Source: Rhynchonema sp. JSB1_4 (taxonomy: Eukaryota; Nematoda; Chromadorea; Monhysterida; Xyalidae). Taken from it: DNA of 64,000 bases. The stretch lies in assembly GCA_030248065.1 (NCBI GenBank), contig JASAMV010001328.1:124001-188000 (forward strand), read 5' to 3'. The position numbers and the translations under genes are program-made. The notes under the pieces were generated by a model. That model saw only the letters and a program-made list of their open reading frames with translations. It was not told the origin of the DNA and searched no databases. Shown in pieces: positions 24,292 through 39,200 of the stretch (the stretch's first letter is position 1; each line of letters begins with the position of its first letter).

Positions 24292-27200
24292 CCAGTCAGG
24301 GCCCAGACGTTACTTAACAACAGGAATGTTAGTATCTCAAATAGGGTTTTCGTGCTCGAGAAACACGATGGTGCTATTGCCGACTTCGTAACTTCACAAC
24401 TGAAATCGGTTCCAGACCATGACCTCGACTTTTTGTATGGAAAGAGTGCTTCCCGAAGTAAAATTTCGCCGAAAAGTTGGGTTACCAGAAATGTTAAGGT
24501 TGTTTATGCGGGCTTCGCCCAAAACACTATCGCCACTTCTATCTTAACAAACTCTGCCAGTAAATTTAGTAAAAGTTCGATTACCAGAACTATTAAGTTG
24601 TTTATGTGCACAAAAAAGTGCTATCGCCGACTTCGTAACTCCATGTCTGAGACCGGTCCCAGACCATGACCATGACTTTTTGTATAGAAAGAGTGCTGCC
24701 CGAAGTAAATTTTAGTCGAAAAGTTCGATTACCAGAAATATTAAAGTTGTTTATGTGGTTTTCGTACTCGACAAACACGATTGTGCTATTACCGACTTCG
24801 TAACTCCATGTCTGAGACCGGTCCCAGACCATGACCACTACTTTTTGTATGGAAAGAGTGCTTCCCGAAGTAAAATTTCGCCGAAAAGTTGTGTTAAAAG
24901 AACTGTTAAAGTCGTTTATGGGGTTTTCGTACTAGCGAAACACGAAGGTTCTATGGCCGAGTTCGTAACTTCGAGACCGGTTCCAGACCACGACTTGGAC
25001 TTTTGCACAGAAACAGTACTTCTGAAGCCACAATCACGGCTGATATAAAACTATTTTCTCCAAGTTGTTTACACGTTGTTCAGCTCAAAAAGTACAATAA
25101 TCGATGCTCAACAGTGCAATCACGCACGCTACGTTGCCTGACTTATAAAGCGCACAATGTATTACAAACAGCACACAGGGCGCATACACACAAGCAGCCA
25201 GCACAGTGGGCAATGCTGCAACACACACGGTAAATCACACACAATGATGTCATAGGGTGACATTTTCGAAACGGTGTAAAGGTCAGTTGGGTGTAAAGGT
25301 CGGTGGAAAGCTCGGTGTGAGAAAGTTCAGTGTAAGCTCGGCGTAAGCTTGAAACATTGCACGCTGAGCAAGCAGCAGACGCGCGTTTCTAAACGAAAGG
25401 TCAACTTTCACAGTTTGCTGTGCAAGCGTAAATCGTTCGTTTGCAATCTGGTTCATTTAAGCTGGTTACACGAACGTTTTAAATGAATATTTGTAAGTTA
25501 CCTAATATTTCGCCTAAGCGCGAACAATATTACGCCTAATACCTAAGCCTAAGCCTTTTGAGAAATTATACATTAATTAACGGCGGTGCCAAAAATTTTG
25601 ATGTCACTAACTGATCGCAGCGCGAAATCAAAACGGCTCCATGAAGGTTACGAAATTCATACATATCGTTTAAAAACGCTTGTGCAACCAGCCTAAACAA
25701 ACAATATTGCAAACAAGCGATTTACAGTTGCACAACAGACTGTCAAATTTGACCTTTCGTTTAGAAACGCGCGTCCGCTGCTTGCTCAAGTCATCCGTGA
25801 TCTACTGACGAAAGAAATGCAATGTACCTTATGTTTTACATCAAGGCACATGATAAACGCTTTCAGAGGCGCCAAGATGTGAAAAACAAGCGCCGCATGC
25901 ACTTTTGTGAAGAAACCATCACGGACCCTGAGAAAAAATTACAAATTTTAAGCTCGAAAAAGGCCATTTTTGAACGTTTTAGACAATATTGTTCCCCGGC
26001 CAAATTTTAAAAAAAAATATTTTTTAAAAAAAATTATTTTTTAAACCCGTGTTTTTTTAAAAAAAACACGTGTTTTTTTTAAAAAAATTTTTTGTTTTTT
26101 TTTGCCCAACCCTGCTGACTGGTACTTTGTGGGAAAAAAGGAAAGAACGTTTTAACAAAAATGTCGACTGTATCTTGCCCGCATTCGCGCGTGCGGGACT
26201 GCAGCGGGACGAAATTTTGCGTCAGCATTTTGAGCCACGGTATATACCTTGTGTGCAAGTTTGAGCTGATTCGGTTAAGTATTGTTGAAATAGCGCACGA
26301 TTACATTTTCAAAAAGCGCACTGTAGCGAATCAAGCACGTGTCGCTTTTGCACTACCTACCGTGCTAACTCCGATATACATTGGCTACATATAGCATAAG
26401 CGTTGATATTGATACTGAGCCATGAACAAATCACAAAAAGTTATTGCTAAAATCTCAGTTTCTTGGTAAAAAATTAAAATACGATACCAGAACCACAATA
26501 TCGATGCTGGATTAGAACACATTCCAAGCAAAGGTCCCGTCCTGTATGATCTTGTCCTGGGCACTGATGTACTTCTTGAGCCTGCAAAACTGGTCGGACC
26601 TTGCTTGGTCACGTCGACGTTTAATTTTTGCATTGAGCATTACCTATTTCTAAATTTACTGGTGATGCCACTGGCTTCGACCAGCTTAAAATGGCAATCC
26701 CAGAGACCTGAAATGAGCAACTTTTACACTGGTCGAAATTAGTGGCTCCAGTAAGTCTCTTCATTTGAGTTTAGCAACGGTGTACCTGTGGTTGTGGGTG
26801 GAATCAGTTCTTGATGGTGTTTTCGTGGAATCGCATGCCACAGTGCAAAACACCATCATAAATCTCTTCATATTCTTCATGCAAACAACGACACGTGACC
26901 AAAATAGTTCCGATCCGATCCTATTTCACCAAGTGTGTCACGGGGACAAAACAGGGGTTTCAAAAGACAGCAGCCACTTCAATTGACATTCGCTGAGGGC
27001 AGTGTAGGCCTAAGCCTAAGCCCATGCCCAAGCCTAGGCCTAAGCCTGAGCCAGCTGATAAAGATATCAATAGCTGCCTTCAATAACCGCTGTTTTGTCC
27101 CCCGCTGTTTTGTTCCCCGCTGTTTTGTCCCGCGCTGTTCTGTCTCCCGCTGTTTTGTCAACCCAGTGTTGTCCTAACCCATCACCAAGTTTATATCGCT

Positions 27201-30200
27201 CACTGTTTTTGTGCTTTCAAGCGGAGACTAGCAGTGTCATAATCAGACCTCGGTCCGAAGAGGGACAAGATTTCTTCTCCCTCCCCCTCCCCCCTCCCCC
27301 CGATAGATTTAGGCTGGGAAAACAATTTGGTGAAAAATGGGTCAAGGGGGTGCTTTGGGTCGGGGAATCCGAATCTATTTGGTCACGTGACCCTTGGGGA
27401 CTTTTGGGGGTCGAAACTGAGTTGATACGTACGGCGCAGTGAAGATGTGTGGTGTGTGGTAGTGAAACATCACGCACGAGTTTTATGCAACCAAAACACG
27501 CAGCATACACTCTTTTATAGTGAGCAGGCACTTTCGGGTGCTGTTCGCTATTCATGCCTGCCGGTGCCTAGATATGTTTTTGGTGATTTTGTTTTCTGAT
27601 TGTAACTTTAAACATGGCCAACCAAATCTTTCAACAAAAATGAGACAAAGCATCAGAAAATACTCAGCAAACAATTTCCAGAAAATAACGGCAAACTTAA
27701 AAATTACAAAAAGCTGCGCATGAGACGACGTTGGATTTGACCTGGGTGCATACAGGCCTAAGAGCGGTGTCAGCTGGAAGCCGACCCATCTCATCCCCAG
27801 TCCTCGTCTACAACGTGCGCCTCCTAGTGTGGTGTTGTTTCGCTTGTTGTGCTCTTGCTTTACAGCGCGCACTCCTTTGGGCCACAGGAGCTGTGCTGAG
27901 CGGTCGTCTAAAGATTGCTTTTATTATTTAGGTGGGTCGGTGAAACAGAATGGTGTTGGTAGCGTTGCATAATTAATCAATACTGCTGCAGTGTGCCCAT
28001 GTTTGTTCTTTGCGTGTGCAAACACACACACACAGTGAGCAGAGACAAGCAATAATAATGCACGTGCATCTTGCCAGATCAGGGTGCCTCTTGCACACAC
28101 ATACAGCACACCTGTGTACTGCAGCCTGGTGGTGAGTAAATTTATGACCGTTTTGTGACTGATGCGTGTCACTTCAGTCTCAACTCCAGTTCAAACGGTG
28201 CGCTCTGAAAAACTGTCAACCTTCCGCAGCCAGAAGAAACACTTCACAATTCAATTTCAATTTATTGTTTGCATCCAGTATCGACACACACATGACAGAA
28301 GTCACAACGACAAAAGTGTGAAGACGAATGCCAGAAAAAGATGAAAAATCAAATGAACCGGCACCTTGAAGTGACTTCACGACGAATATTCACAAAAGTG
28401 TAACATTTTCGCGCGCCACGCGCGCGTGAGCGTATTTTGTGTAATATTTGGCTTAAAATCGGCGAATTAAACATAAGCGCAAGATAAAAACGATTAATGT
28501 ACACGCATCTTTCACAATTATCGCCGTACCTGTGATTTGAACAGGCAAGTTTTGTGACACGAAATCCCCATCAGCCGCTTGTTGAATGAGATTTCACCGC
28601 GAAATTTCACCGATTCCAGCATAATGCTCAACGGTGCTGGAGTCCGGCAGAATTTACGTCCGAAGTAAGGTATACAGTCCCCGGTTTATTCTTTTGCAGA
28701 TGATTTATGGTTATGGACATAAAATGTTGTACCAGATTCAATTATGCAACACCACATCTCTGCCTGCACTTCGTTTGTATACGTATATATACGTTTGTAT
28801 ACGTTCTTTGTTGAAGGATAATAATATGGCACGAGCAAAAAAGTTGGTCACTGAGTACCACTGAATTAACGTGTGATTTCACACTGACGAGAAGTTGGCA
28901 TGAGAATAACTATACTGTTAACCAATTTTATATGTTCTGCACTAGGCTAGCCAACATTTACCAAAGTCGACTTTGGTTAGCCGCATAATACAACGCAGCT
29001 GTAAGTCTGAATCGATGATGACTCTGTAAGTAGTATGCGCATTTTACACTGGAATTCAAACAGATGTTGTGGACCGAAAAGTACCTGGACCGAAAAGCAC
29101 CTGGACCGAAAGGTACCTGGACCGAAAAGTACCAGGACCGAAAGGTACCTGGACCGAAAAGTACCTGGACCGAAAGGTACCTGGACCGAAAAGTACCTGG
29201 ACCGAAAAGTACCTGGACTTAAATGTACATGGACCGAAAGGTACTTGGACCGTAAAGTGAGTGGACCGAAAAGCACCTGGACCGAAAGGTTACATGGACC
29301 GAAAAGTCCTGTGGACCGAAAAGTACGCTGGACCGAAAAGATACGGAATCATTTTAAGCCAGGCGTTCCGCTTGATAATCGGATCTGCTTGCTTGTATGA
29401 CTTCTTTTAGTAATGGATATCAACAAGCGATTTAGGTAGATACTAGACGGGACCCGTGCCTACGGCCCGGTTACAGCGCCGCGCCCGTGCCGTGCCCCCC
29501 CCCCCCCCCCGAAGACCCGTTTAGCATACCCAAAGCTACCCGTGAAAATTGACCCGTCCGCCCTTCCGAGGGAGGGGGCCACAGACACACACACAGACAT
29601 ACTGTACGTCTTCCTGTTTTAGTAGTACAGATTGATGCATCCAGTTCCGACCAGCGTTTTTTTTGTTAGAACGCGTCAAATCTGCCTATAGGTATAATTT
29701 TTGGGCTGTTCGAAATAGGTTGGTGTGAAATTTATAAGCAAAAAATACCGATCCAGGAAGAAAGCCGCTCGGACAAGAACCGATCCGATCACTAAGTTTG
29801 ATACAGGTCCACATCACCGTAAAAGTTGATAAATTTGTAACATGTAACCCACTGGCGACAGGTATGTCATCTGTGTACATCGCTTCACCAGTGACTTGGA
29901 TGTCGGCATTCAAATGTTGGATTGGTCGATGGACAGGGTTGGAGTCGGCTTGGGCGCTGGGCGCATCCTGAGCATTGACTGTGGATTGAATGTTTCGCAC
30001 ATTTCACAGCCAGATTATGCACGTTATTGTTGGGAGCCAGAGTGCTGTTGTTCCAAAATCACCCACTCAACGCATAACGAACGCTTCAGCAACACACGTA
30101 ACAAACAAACTCACGTTGTAAATTTGTGTGTGTCGGATCACGTCATTGTCTTGGCTGAGGTCCAGATTTGGCATTGACTGAAGATACATCAACGGCATTA

Positions 30201-33200
30201 TTTACTGTAGCCCACGTTGAAGCATCAGAGATAGGCAAATCTGACCTTGCTTTCTCCAACTTTATGGCACAATTCGGTGAAAAACTTGAACAAAAACGAC
30301 AGACACAAAGTTTGACGGAATTTCTCCATTCCGCCGGGTACCCCGGGAGGCAGACTGATCTCGGTGGATAGACAGTCCAACGCACAGTCGAGGGTACACG
30401 GCGTGAGGGGCCTGTATGGGTTGATTCGTGGTGTTTCATATGCACATTGATGAAATTTGCGCGCAGTTATATCAGGGCCCGGTCACATGATTTTTTGACG
30501 TGGGCATAGTCCGTACTTCATTCCAACAAGTTGCTCTTTCCAAGTCCTCCAAGAAATAAGTTGTAGCTAGGTATGGTCGATGTTATGCAGTTCCCGAGCA
30601 ATCACAGTAATTTTTATGCAAAATTCCTGCACAGTCACTATGGACACTCACCTAAACCATTTATCTGACCGGACCGGACCCTAATGGCAACAATCTGTAC
30701 TCAACTCGTAATTATTCTTGTTATCATGCCCATCGAGCGAGCCAGGTAACCATTCCAAGAAACAAATCCGCACACTCACTTTCCCACCAACGCCTTAGCC
30801 GTTTGCAGCGCCATAACTGTGGTCGGCGCCATGCCACCAAAGGCCAATCGGCAGTCTTCGATCTTTGACTCATTTTCATCCAGTTTCACCCAAAATGCCG
30901 CGTTCACAATTGCTATGTCGTCTTCACGCCGTTGCGCTTGTTTGTACGCGCGGAAATACTCGTGCTGAAACATCAGATGTGAGACATTGTGGGCTTTGTG
31001 TGCGAGTGTGTGTTTTATGGTGCAGCTGCAGCCTTTTTTCCAGCGGAGAAACGAATTTCTCTGATGAACAACTCTAAGCGATTTCACACATGTATGTCAC
31101 ACTGTTACAAAAGTACCCCCCAAGCCAGAGTTTGAAGGTGCGATTTCAAGTCGCATGGGAACAAAATAATAAAACATTTTTCTCCTACAATACTTGGACA
31201 TGGTCGATGCCAGGGAAACGAAATGAATGTAGAAAATGAAATATGTAACTATTGTTCAAAAACCAATTTATTTATATTTAGTACTGTAGCGCCAAATTAA
31301 GAAAACAAATTACCAAAATATAAACAAATTCGCAACCGAACCTGTTGAAGCAGTGGTATCGTAATCGCAGTGATCACTTCGTCCGGTTGCAGTCGCGTCG
31401 TTCGATATTTGACGAAAAACTTCTCGTCCATCTGGACTTCCTTCATTCCTCGCGAGTAACTCTCCACATACAGCACGGCACGTGCGGCCAGCCAAACTTG
31501 GTTCAAATCTGAGATGGGACTCGCCGTTGCGATGTTGCCGGCGATGTTCTGAACATAGAATTGTAAAAATCGAGTGAGAACCCCTAATTACTGTATTTAT
31601 TATTTTCTACCAAAATCGAAAAACACTGAAAATATCTGAAACATCACCAACAGCCATGCTGCGCACGTGTATGCCAGCAAACCAGTGCAGCATCTCGCAG
31701 ATTGCGTCCAAAATGCCGCGCTGTGACTCTGAAGATGCAGCAGAATATCATTACCTGAATTAGCAAGCTGACTTCCTGAAAAAAGTACAGTATACCTATG
31801 ACAGTATCCCGATAATCCTCGATAACGTCCTGCATCTCAGTCAGACTGTACCCAGCGCCAATCGTTATCGCTGCGTCACTTTTGCGTGCGTATCGCAAAT
31901 CGGTCGCATTACGGTATCCAATAAAGGTACGGTATCGAAGGCCTTTCTGACGTATTTCAAGGCCTGAACACAATTTGAAAGAAATATCAGAGATTTTTCA
32001 TCAGAGATAATGCAAATGAAAAGAAACGTCCGTACGCCGACCAATTTCAGTATTGCCAAAAACCAGTTTTGCATCGGGACACTGATGTTTCAATTCCAAT
32101 ATCTGCCTGAATCTGACGGTATCGTGCCAGGTGACGCCTTGGTGAGTTACGGTAAGTTTCTTGCTGAACCCACCCTCCTTGTGCGCCAGCTACAAAGTGA
32201 TCTTTCCACATTTTTATGCGAAATATACCCATGATAGATTTTCAATCAAATTATACCTAATGCAGATTATCCTGAACTTACGCTCAAGTCTGCCGGGAAA
32301 ATGGTGTCCTGTGTTGGATCATAGGGCATCAGGGCTGGCTTGCTGTCGAGAATCTGAAAAGCGAACTCGAACACTATTTGTTTGAGATGTAGTTTGATTT
32401 CACTCCTCCACCCATTCCCACAGCTGTTGTACATCAACCAACGCAAAATGGAATGCCTCCCGCCACAACATTGTCAAAGTATGCATGCAGTAGCCGTTCT
32501 TTCAGGGCATGTGTACAGTATATACTTCCTGCACTTGTATTTGCTGTCTGTGCTGCATGTGACTTTTTTGTTAGATTGTCTACGTACCAACGTTGTTATG
32601 GCTCGTAAACACCCATGAATTTCGATTTGATTGATTCCACAAGACTATACCATGCCAATGTTTCGTATTAGACGCCGATATGCCGGCGCAGTTGATGACA
32701 TTACTATTGTTTTCGACTCTATTCTGCATAAACAAGCCAGTAAGTCACAACGCATTTGTCAAACTGGCTTGTTGTGTAGTTGTCAACGCTTGACGGTGTG
32801 CGCTGACGAAGCCGTCAGTACATATAAGCCGTCAAACTGCACTGGAAACAGCATTGGCATAAAAGCCATGTCTGGCCATGAACTCGAACAATGAATTATT
32901 CGAACTGTAAGGCGACAACCAATGAGAATGTCGGAGACAATCAAGCAGCGACATGCTGATCGGCTCCAGGCCACAGAAAAAACAAAATGACACTGTTGCG
33001 AATTTTGCGCTCAAATAGCAAGTTTTCCATCAAAAGATCAAAAAACTATCGAAAGTCGGTCTCCGGAAAATTTCAACTGCCGCTGTCGACGTATTTTGTC
33101 GGTCGGGCATCGGTACACTTTTCAAACAAGCGTGCGTGTTAGTTGTTTTGGAGCGCACGCGACTGTTTCGGTCAGTTTTGGTAGACGGCCAACAATACGA

Positions 33201-36200
33201 TTATTCGTTACGAGTCCATTTATTTAGCGGAATGTTGTCACCATGGTAATGTGGTAAACAGATATTTGTTTTGCGCCATTGCTGCCGTCTATCCTGGCGG
33301 CTCAAACTCGACAGTTGGCAGAGACCTAATACCGTACATCACAAACGTCGAATTAATCCTCCGTTGTGGTTCTGGTCCGCGACGACTTATATGTAGGAGG
33401 CAAAATATCGCCCTTAGCACCCAACTCTTGTTTATACCGTAAAGGGATATCATCGCACTTGGCGGGCAACGACTGACAAATAAATTACTGCAAATTACCG
33501 CCAATTACTGCAATCAAAATGATCACTGCATTTTTTCGCACCACTATACTGTGCGCAGTTCTGGTGTCACCAATAATCAATCGTGTGTTCAGTGTGGCCG
33601 TGGGTTGGTTGCTGGTCAACATTGTGCTCGATGCGGATTGAAGAAATACAATTTTTTTCATTCAGACGAACAATCTTGCAATGCGCAAAGCTCATTTTCG
33701 CACTACTACAAGGGCAACTGTTTCATACACGGGCCGCACAAATGCACTCAGGTACCGATGGGCGGAAAACTATTTTTGCACACTCATTTCACCGCATAAA
33801 CGGTTGACGTAAGTATCCGAACTTGTTAAATGTGAGCAGAACTTGAGCGATCATGCTGACACAATCTGATCTGCGCGCTCTTTGTAATATGGTCGCGCAT
33901 GTGGAAAAAGTAGCGTTTTGGGACTTGGTTGTGGACATGAAGATATCAAAATACACATTCTTCCATGAAGTTGTTCCAATATTGAGTTTGTTCAATGTTT
34001 ACCGGATATTTGAGGCCGAAGTGGATTCGGATCCGAACGGTTGTTGCAACGCGTTTGATAATGGTTGGCCTGCGTTCCTTGCAAGCGATAGCATTCTTCT
34101 GCGTTTGAACGGGTTGGGATTGGTGAGTGTTGGAATTTAATCAATTATCGAAGGTCAAATCGAGGAGAACTTGCACTAATAATTCTGAATTCCAGCCTCG
34201 ATTTTGGACCCGAACGGCCGGTCGTCGGTACAACATGACGGCTGGTCAGACCTACTACTGGGAATGGTTGAATAAGGACGGGGTGCGCCTACCTTTCAAT
34301 CAGGCCTTGGTAGATGTGAGTCACAGTTCATTTTGAGTATGAAAGAATGGCAGAAAAGTATTTTGATCGTTAAACACCATTTCAGGCTCGCTGGGTAAAC
34401 GCCGGTGACGCAAACCTACAACATTATGGCATCTTGGGCGGCTCTCCATTGCAGGGGACAAAAATCTATGGTTGAACTTGGACTACATGCTCTGTCAATA
34501 CAGTGGGTCACTTTTCATTGCACTGGAGTTGTAAAACCGTTTTGCCGTGAACATGGTGAAATGTACTTCCAGCTCTGTCGCTGACAATTGTTTGAAAATT
34601 GAACGTTGCAGAAAGCTCTCGCTTTCAATACTCATCGCGCAAGAATACGGCGCGCAACGGTGGCACACTCGCCATTTACACCAATATGGCCAACATTCAC
34701 AAATGCATAATCGCATGTCATCACAACATACCGTGTGTGGCGCTCACGTGGATTAAAGGATCGGGTTAGCGAACTTTAGTATAATGTTTTTAAATGTATC
34801 TAATACACATTGTTATGGTCATTCTTGCAACTCAGGCACCTGCCGTTTGCACTTCGAGGTTGAGGATGAGCAGCTCTATGGCACGATTGTAGCTCAATCA
34901 GGTGCTGAATATTTTGACATGCACTGATGTCGACTTCAGCATAAACGACGATTAAGTTTTATATTGATTGCTTCCTATAACGAGCGCAATTGAATATCCT
35001 AATAACATTCATCTTTGAATTTTATTTTTAATATATTGCTGCTGTTTGTTGCTATTCAATTTTTTGTCGTTATATTATGCGTTTTGCAATCTGTGTGGAC
35101 TCCGTCTCTTTGAGGCAAATTATTGTGCATAACTTGTTGCTGATGTTGTACTTACGGTGTCTGATTTTCGCTACGCCTGTAAATGATGCATGTGTTCGGT
35201 GCGCAGTTTTGGGTCAGACAAAGAGGCCCTTGTGGGCCCTTGTCATTGAAAGGCTGTAAAACTCATATATTGCGCTGCCGAGCATGGCACCACACATACA
35301 TTGCGTGTACATGCAGTACGTGTACTGCAACGCATGGCACCTGACCTACAAAGAGTACTTTGTATAATAAGGTTTTGAGTATCATTTACGTGAATAAAAT
35401 TTTAGTTTTGCTTTCGCCTGACGCCTGCGCCTTTTGATGGCACGTTCTTGTTTCCGTGGCAATAGGGGTGCTGGTCCGTGCCGTTGTACGGTAATGCCCG
35501 CCCAGGTTACCAACGAGTGCCAGCTCCTTGACCACAATTGGTGTCCACGTCAATTTTATTTCGAATATTGTGCACGCCAATGTACGTAAACCCAGTTTAA
35601 AAAGTTTCAACATTTCGGCGACAATACCGGGAGATATTTTACAGTACAATTTGCAGGCAATGATCGGCGTACGTTTTGACATCCCGTCGGTGTGCACAGT
35701 TCTAGCATCAACGCTGGTTAACGTCGTATGGACTGTGGCAGTGGGTTAGTGAGTTCATACGCTCCTATAACTATACATAGTGACCATCAAACCTCAAAAG
35801 TTATTCCCAAATTTATTTGACGCTTTCAGACGAACAATCTTGTCAGGACCAGGGATTGTTTTCGCACTATTACAAATGCAACTGTTTACATGGACTACAC
35901 AAATTTATACACATGTTTACATTTACTATTTACATGGACCGCACAAATGCACCCAGGTGTACTGTAGTCAGTTTATATTTTTGAGTTGCTACGCCTTAGA
36001 GCGCAAGCCAAGCTCGCCACTCGCCCGCCGATGACAAAATTTACCATTATTAATTAGCTGTCAACTTTTTTACACAGTACATTCTCGTCAGTTTCTTTCA
36101 TCATTCGTATCAGTTTTGACATTGTGAGAGTACGAAGAGGCTACGCGTTTGAAATGTCGCCTATCAGGACATTGTCGCGCGCATGTAGGACATCGCATAT

Positions 36201-39200
36201 TAGGACGTTGTTACGCGCATGAAGATGGTAGCGCATCGTGACATAAGTGGTATGTAGTTGCGCGCATTAGTATCGTCGTCACGCGTAATGTGCCACATCA
36301 GATGTGCAGCGTAATAATATGTACTCCATACCAGTGGTTTTTTAAAAAAAATTTTTTTTCATTAAAAAAAATTTTTTTTAAAAAAAAATTCGTTCCAAAA
36401 GTTAAAAAATTTTTTTTTATTATTTCAAAATTCGAAATTTCTCTATTTTTTTTTGCTCTAAAAGTGCTATTTTTGCATAAAAATTGCTACTGTTGACATC
36501 ATCCGACCCTACCATGGGTGTATTGGGTGCCATAATCGTTGTTTTGTGGCATCTAGACATAGTGCACACACTCACATGGCCTCTATGATTACACATGTAC
36601 ATGTGACTGGGTGGGCATGCATTTATCCATGCAACAGACCCGAAAGCAGTGATTCGGTGCGATATTCACTCTATATTTACACTGTTTGTCACATATTTGC
36701 ATTGGTCGTGTACCAAGAGGCAATAGTTTCACCCAAATTTACCGTCTTGAGTGTCACAAAGCCACACCAAGGCACCCACACCACGTGGGGGAAGTGTACG
36801 GGTGTGTACCTGACTACTGTTGGTACTCATTGACCATTGTTTAGTATTGTTTTCGTATCGTGAGTGCTTTATATGCACTTACCACACGTTATGGAAGAAA
36901 AATGCCACTATTTTTTGCTTTAGCGCTCGTTTTTTTCGTTTCTGGCAGTTTTTGGCTGGAATAAAAAAAATTTTTTGTAAATTAAAAAATTTTTTTTAAA
37001 AAAATGGGGTTTGAATAAAAATTTTTTTTTTATTAACCACTGCTCCATACAATCTGCTGAGGGAATTCTAGGCTCAAGTGGATGCCGATCCTGTCAGTTG
37101 TTGCAATGCCTTTGACAATGGATGGCCTGCCTTTTTGGCAAGTGACAGCATTCTGCAGCGATTGAACGATGCTGGACTGGTGAGTTGCAACCACTAAACT
37201 GAGTGAGTTTGAGAATTTGAAGGTAACCATTACAAATTTTAAACAGTTTTTGGGTAAGGTGAGGCCCCCCACAGGTGGGACCAACGGCCGGGTGGTGGTA
37301 CAACAATAGGGCCTGGGGGACATTCCACCGGGAAAGGGAGAAAAAAGAAGGAGGACACATACCGACGCAACAAGCTTTTGGCGGTGGGAGGTTGGGCAAC
37401 TGACCCACCTACAGCAACAACAGGTAAAGCGTAACGTAAAGGAATTGCAAATCGCCCGCTTTTTCTCCTTCTAAATGGCTTTTTTTTTGTTTAGTTTGCG
37501 CGTCGGACTGTTTTGACACGCACATCAATTCATTGATGAAATCAGATTCGAAGCATCGTCCGGAGCGGATGTCCGTTTCCAATAAAATCAAATTACGTGC
37601 ACAATTCTTAAAAAGGAGTTACACCGCGTCATACATTACACAGATTTAGGCATGGTGGTATGGCACGGGGGCTGATAACCTGAAGCACTACGGTATCTTG
37701 GGCGGTGCGCCGTTGGAATGCTCAAATCTATGGGAGGGCGTCGATTACATGCTCTGTCAATACAGTTTGGCAGATTAGTCTCCTTTATTGCGTTTATTTT
37801 TAAGATGAAAGATTTCAAGTCTGCAGGGAAACAAACGCGTTTGCGTTTAGTTTTTCATACTCGCCGGATAAAAAGAAGCCCCACTTCTGCACTTGCAGGA
37901 GGCACCCGTTTTCAATATTCATCGCGTAAAAGTACGGCGCGCAACGGTGGCACACTCGCCATTTACACCAATATGGCCAACATTCACAAATGCATAAACG
38001 CATGCCATCACAACATGCCGTGTGTGGCGTTCACGTGGATTAAAGGATCGGGTTAGCGAATTTTTGGAATGTCTTGTGATGCTTCAATAAAGTGGATGAC
38101 ACACGGAAATTTTTAAGAAAACTTTATGTTTGCAGGCACCTGTCACTTGCATTTCGAAATTGAGGATGAGGAAGTCTACGGCATAAGGCCGGTCTCACAA
38201 TGTAGCGGGTTAGCGGGTTAGCGGATTAGCGGGCCAGCTTTTCACGCCCGCTTTTGCTCTCACATGCAAAATCTGAAAAGCGGGTTAGCGGGTCTGCCTA
38301 TAAGCCGCCCGCTAATCCGCTAATCCGCAACCCGCAGTTGCTCTCACAATGTAAGCGGAGGCAGAAATGCGGGTGAAACTCTGGGTCATCCATTTGTTCA
38401 ATTTACCAGTATTTATTTTACTTATCCGCTTTCCCAAGTTCTCTGGAACTACATACATGTTGTATATACTTATGTAATTTATGGAACAGTTTGCTACCCG
38501 AAGAATAGGATAACACAAAGGCGCACGGGCGCTGCTCTTTTTCACTTGCTCAAAGTGGTCTTGCTTTGTCCAATCTCCCGGCACAAAACACAGATTAACG
38601 CCCATCCGCCATGTTGTCCGATAAAGTTCCACAGGCACAGTTCTGACCGTGCCTCTGGTTGTACCTTGCCATATCTACCCAGCACCTGTCACGATACAAA
38701 TCTACCCATGTACATGTAGGTACAGTCGACCCTCTCTATAGTGAACCTCCACATAGTGAATCTGTAGTGAACGACAGTTTGGGTCCCAATTTGCCGTTGA
38801 CCTCCAGATTGCTGCTCTGCATAGCGAACGTAGGTTCAGTGAACCATGAATGCAGCGCTTCAAAATGTGGTGTGGTATGACACACAGAAACAATAGCAAC
38901 TGCAGCATTACGCGCAGTCCCACCTTGCTGTATCAAGGTTCTTCGGTTCTTCAACGGCAACTTCGGTTCTTTTGCTTATTTTCATAATAAATTCTTAGAA
39001 ATACATATGCTGATAATCATTCATCGGTCAAACCTGGACACGAAAATTGGTAGATAATGACAGGAAAGACTGTTTCTAATCGTCCATCAGTTACAAAAAT
39101 GTCTTCAGTGAAAGCAGCATGTTTGATTACCTACGGGAGCACATTTTAATGCTCTGATAATGTTTTGGAAACAAATTGTAAGCTTCTGAACATGCGCCTC

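Larger units (their letters stand above)
21106..29350. mobile_element. Foldback-type transposon, 8,245 bp, 9-bp target duplication
   Basis: Two long inverted arms (21106 to about 23893, and about 25797 to 29350) flank a spacer. The tips are exact inverted copies starting GATTCCGTATCTTTTCGG, followed by tandem repeats of a roughly 16-bp CGGTCCAGGTACTTTT unit. The element is bounded by a perfect ATTTTAAGC repeat (21097-21105 and 29351-29359). Long repeat-loaded arms with 9-bp duplications are the hallmark of Foldback elements; Mutator-like elements also make 9-bp targets. Arms are nearly identical over about 2.8 kb; the right arm has about 600 bp more (28435-29040) and a longer tandem array. 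No transposase is visible; the short open frames duplicated in both arms look fortuitous. It lies in xanthine dehydrogenase intron 15, with its edge 28 bp upstream of exon 16. Confidence 0.9.

Noticed and set aside
21566..28172. Identical 60-80-residue open frames in both foldback arms as genes
   Set aside because: Identity follows from the inverted arms; the frames have no domains and no codon-like composition.
29035..29400. Repeat protein with [14 protein letters not shown] units
   Set aside because: It is a translation of the 16-17-bp terminal tandem array of the foldback element, with no start context or splice support.
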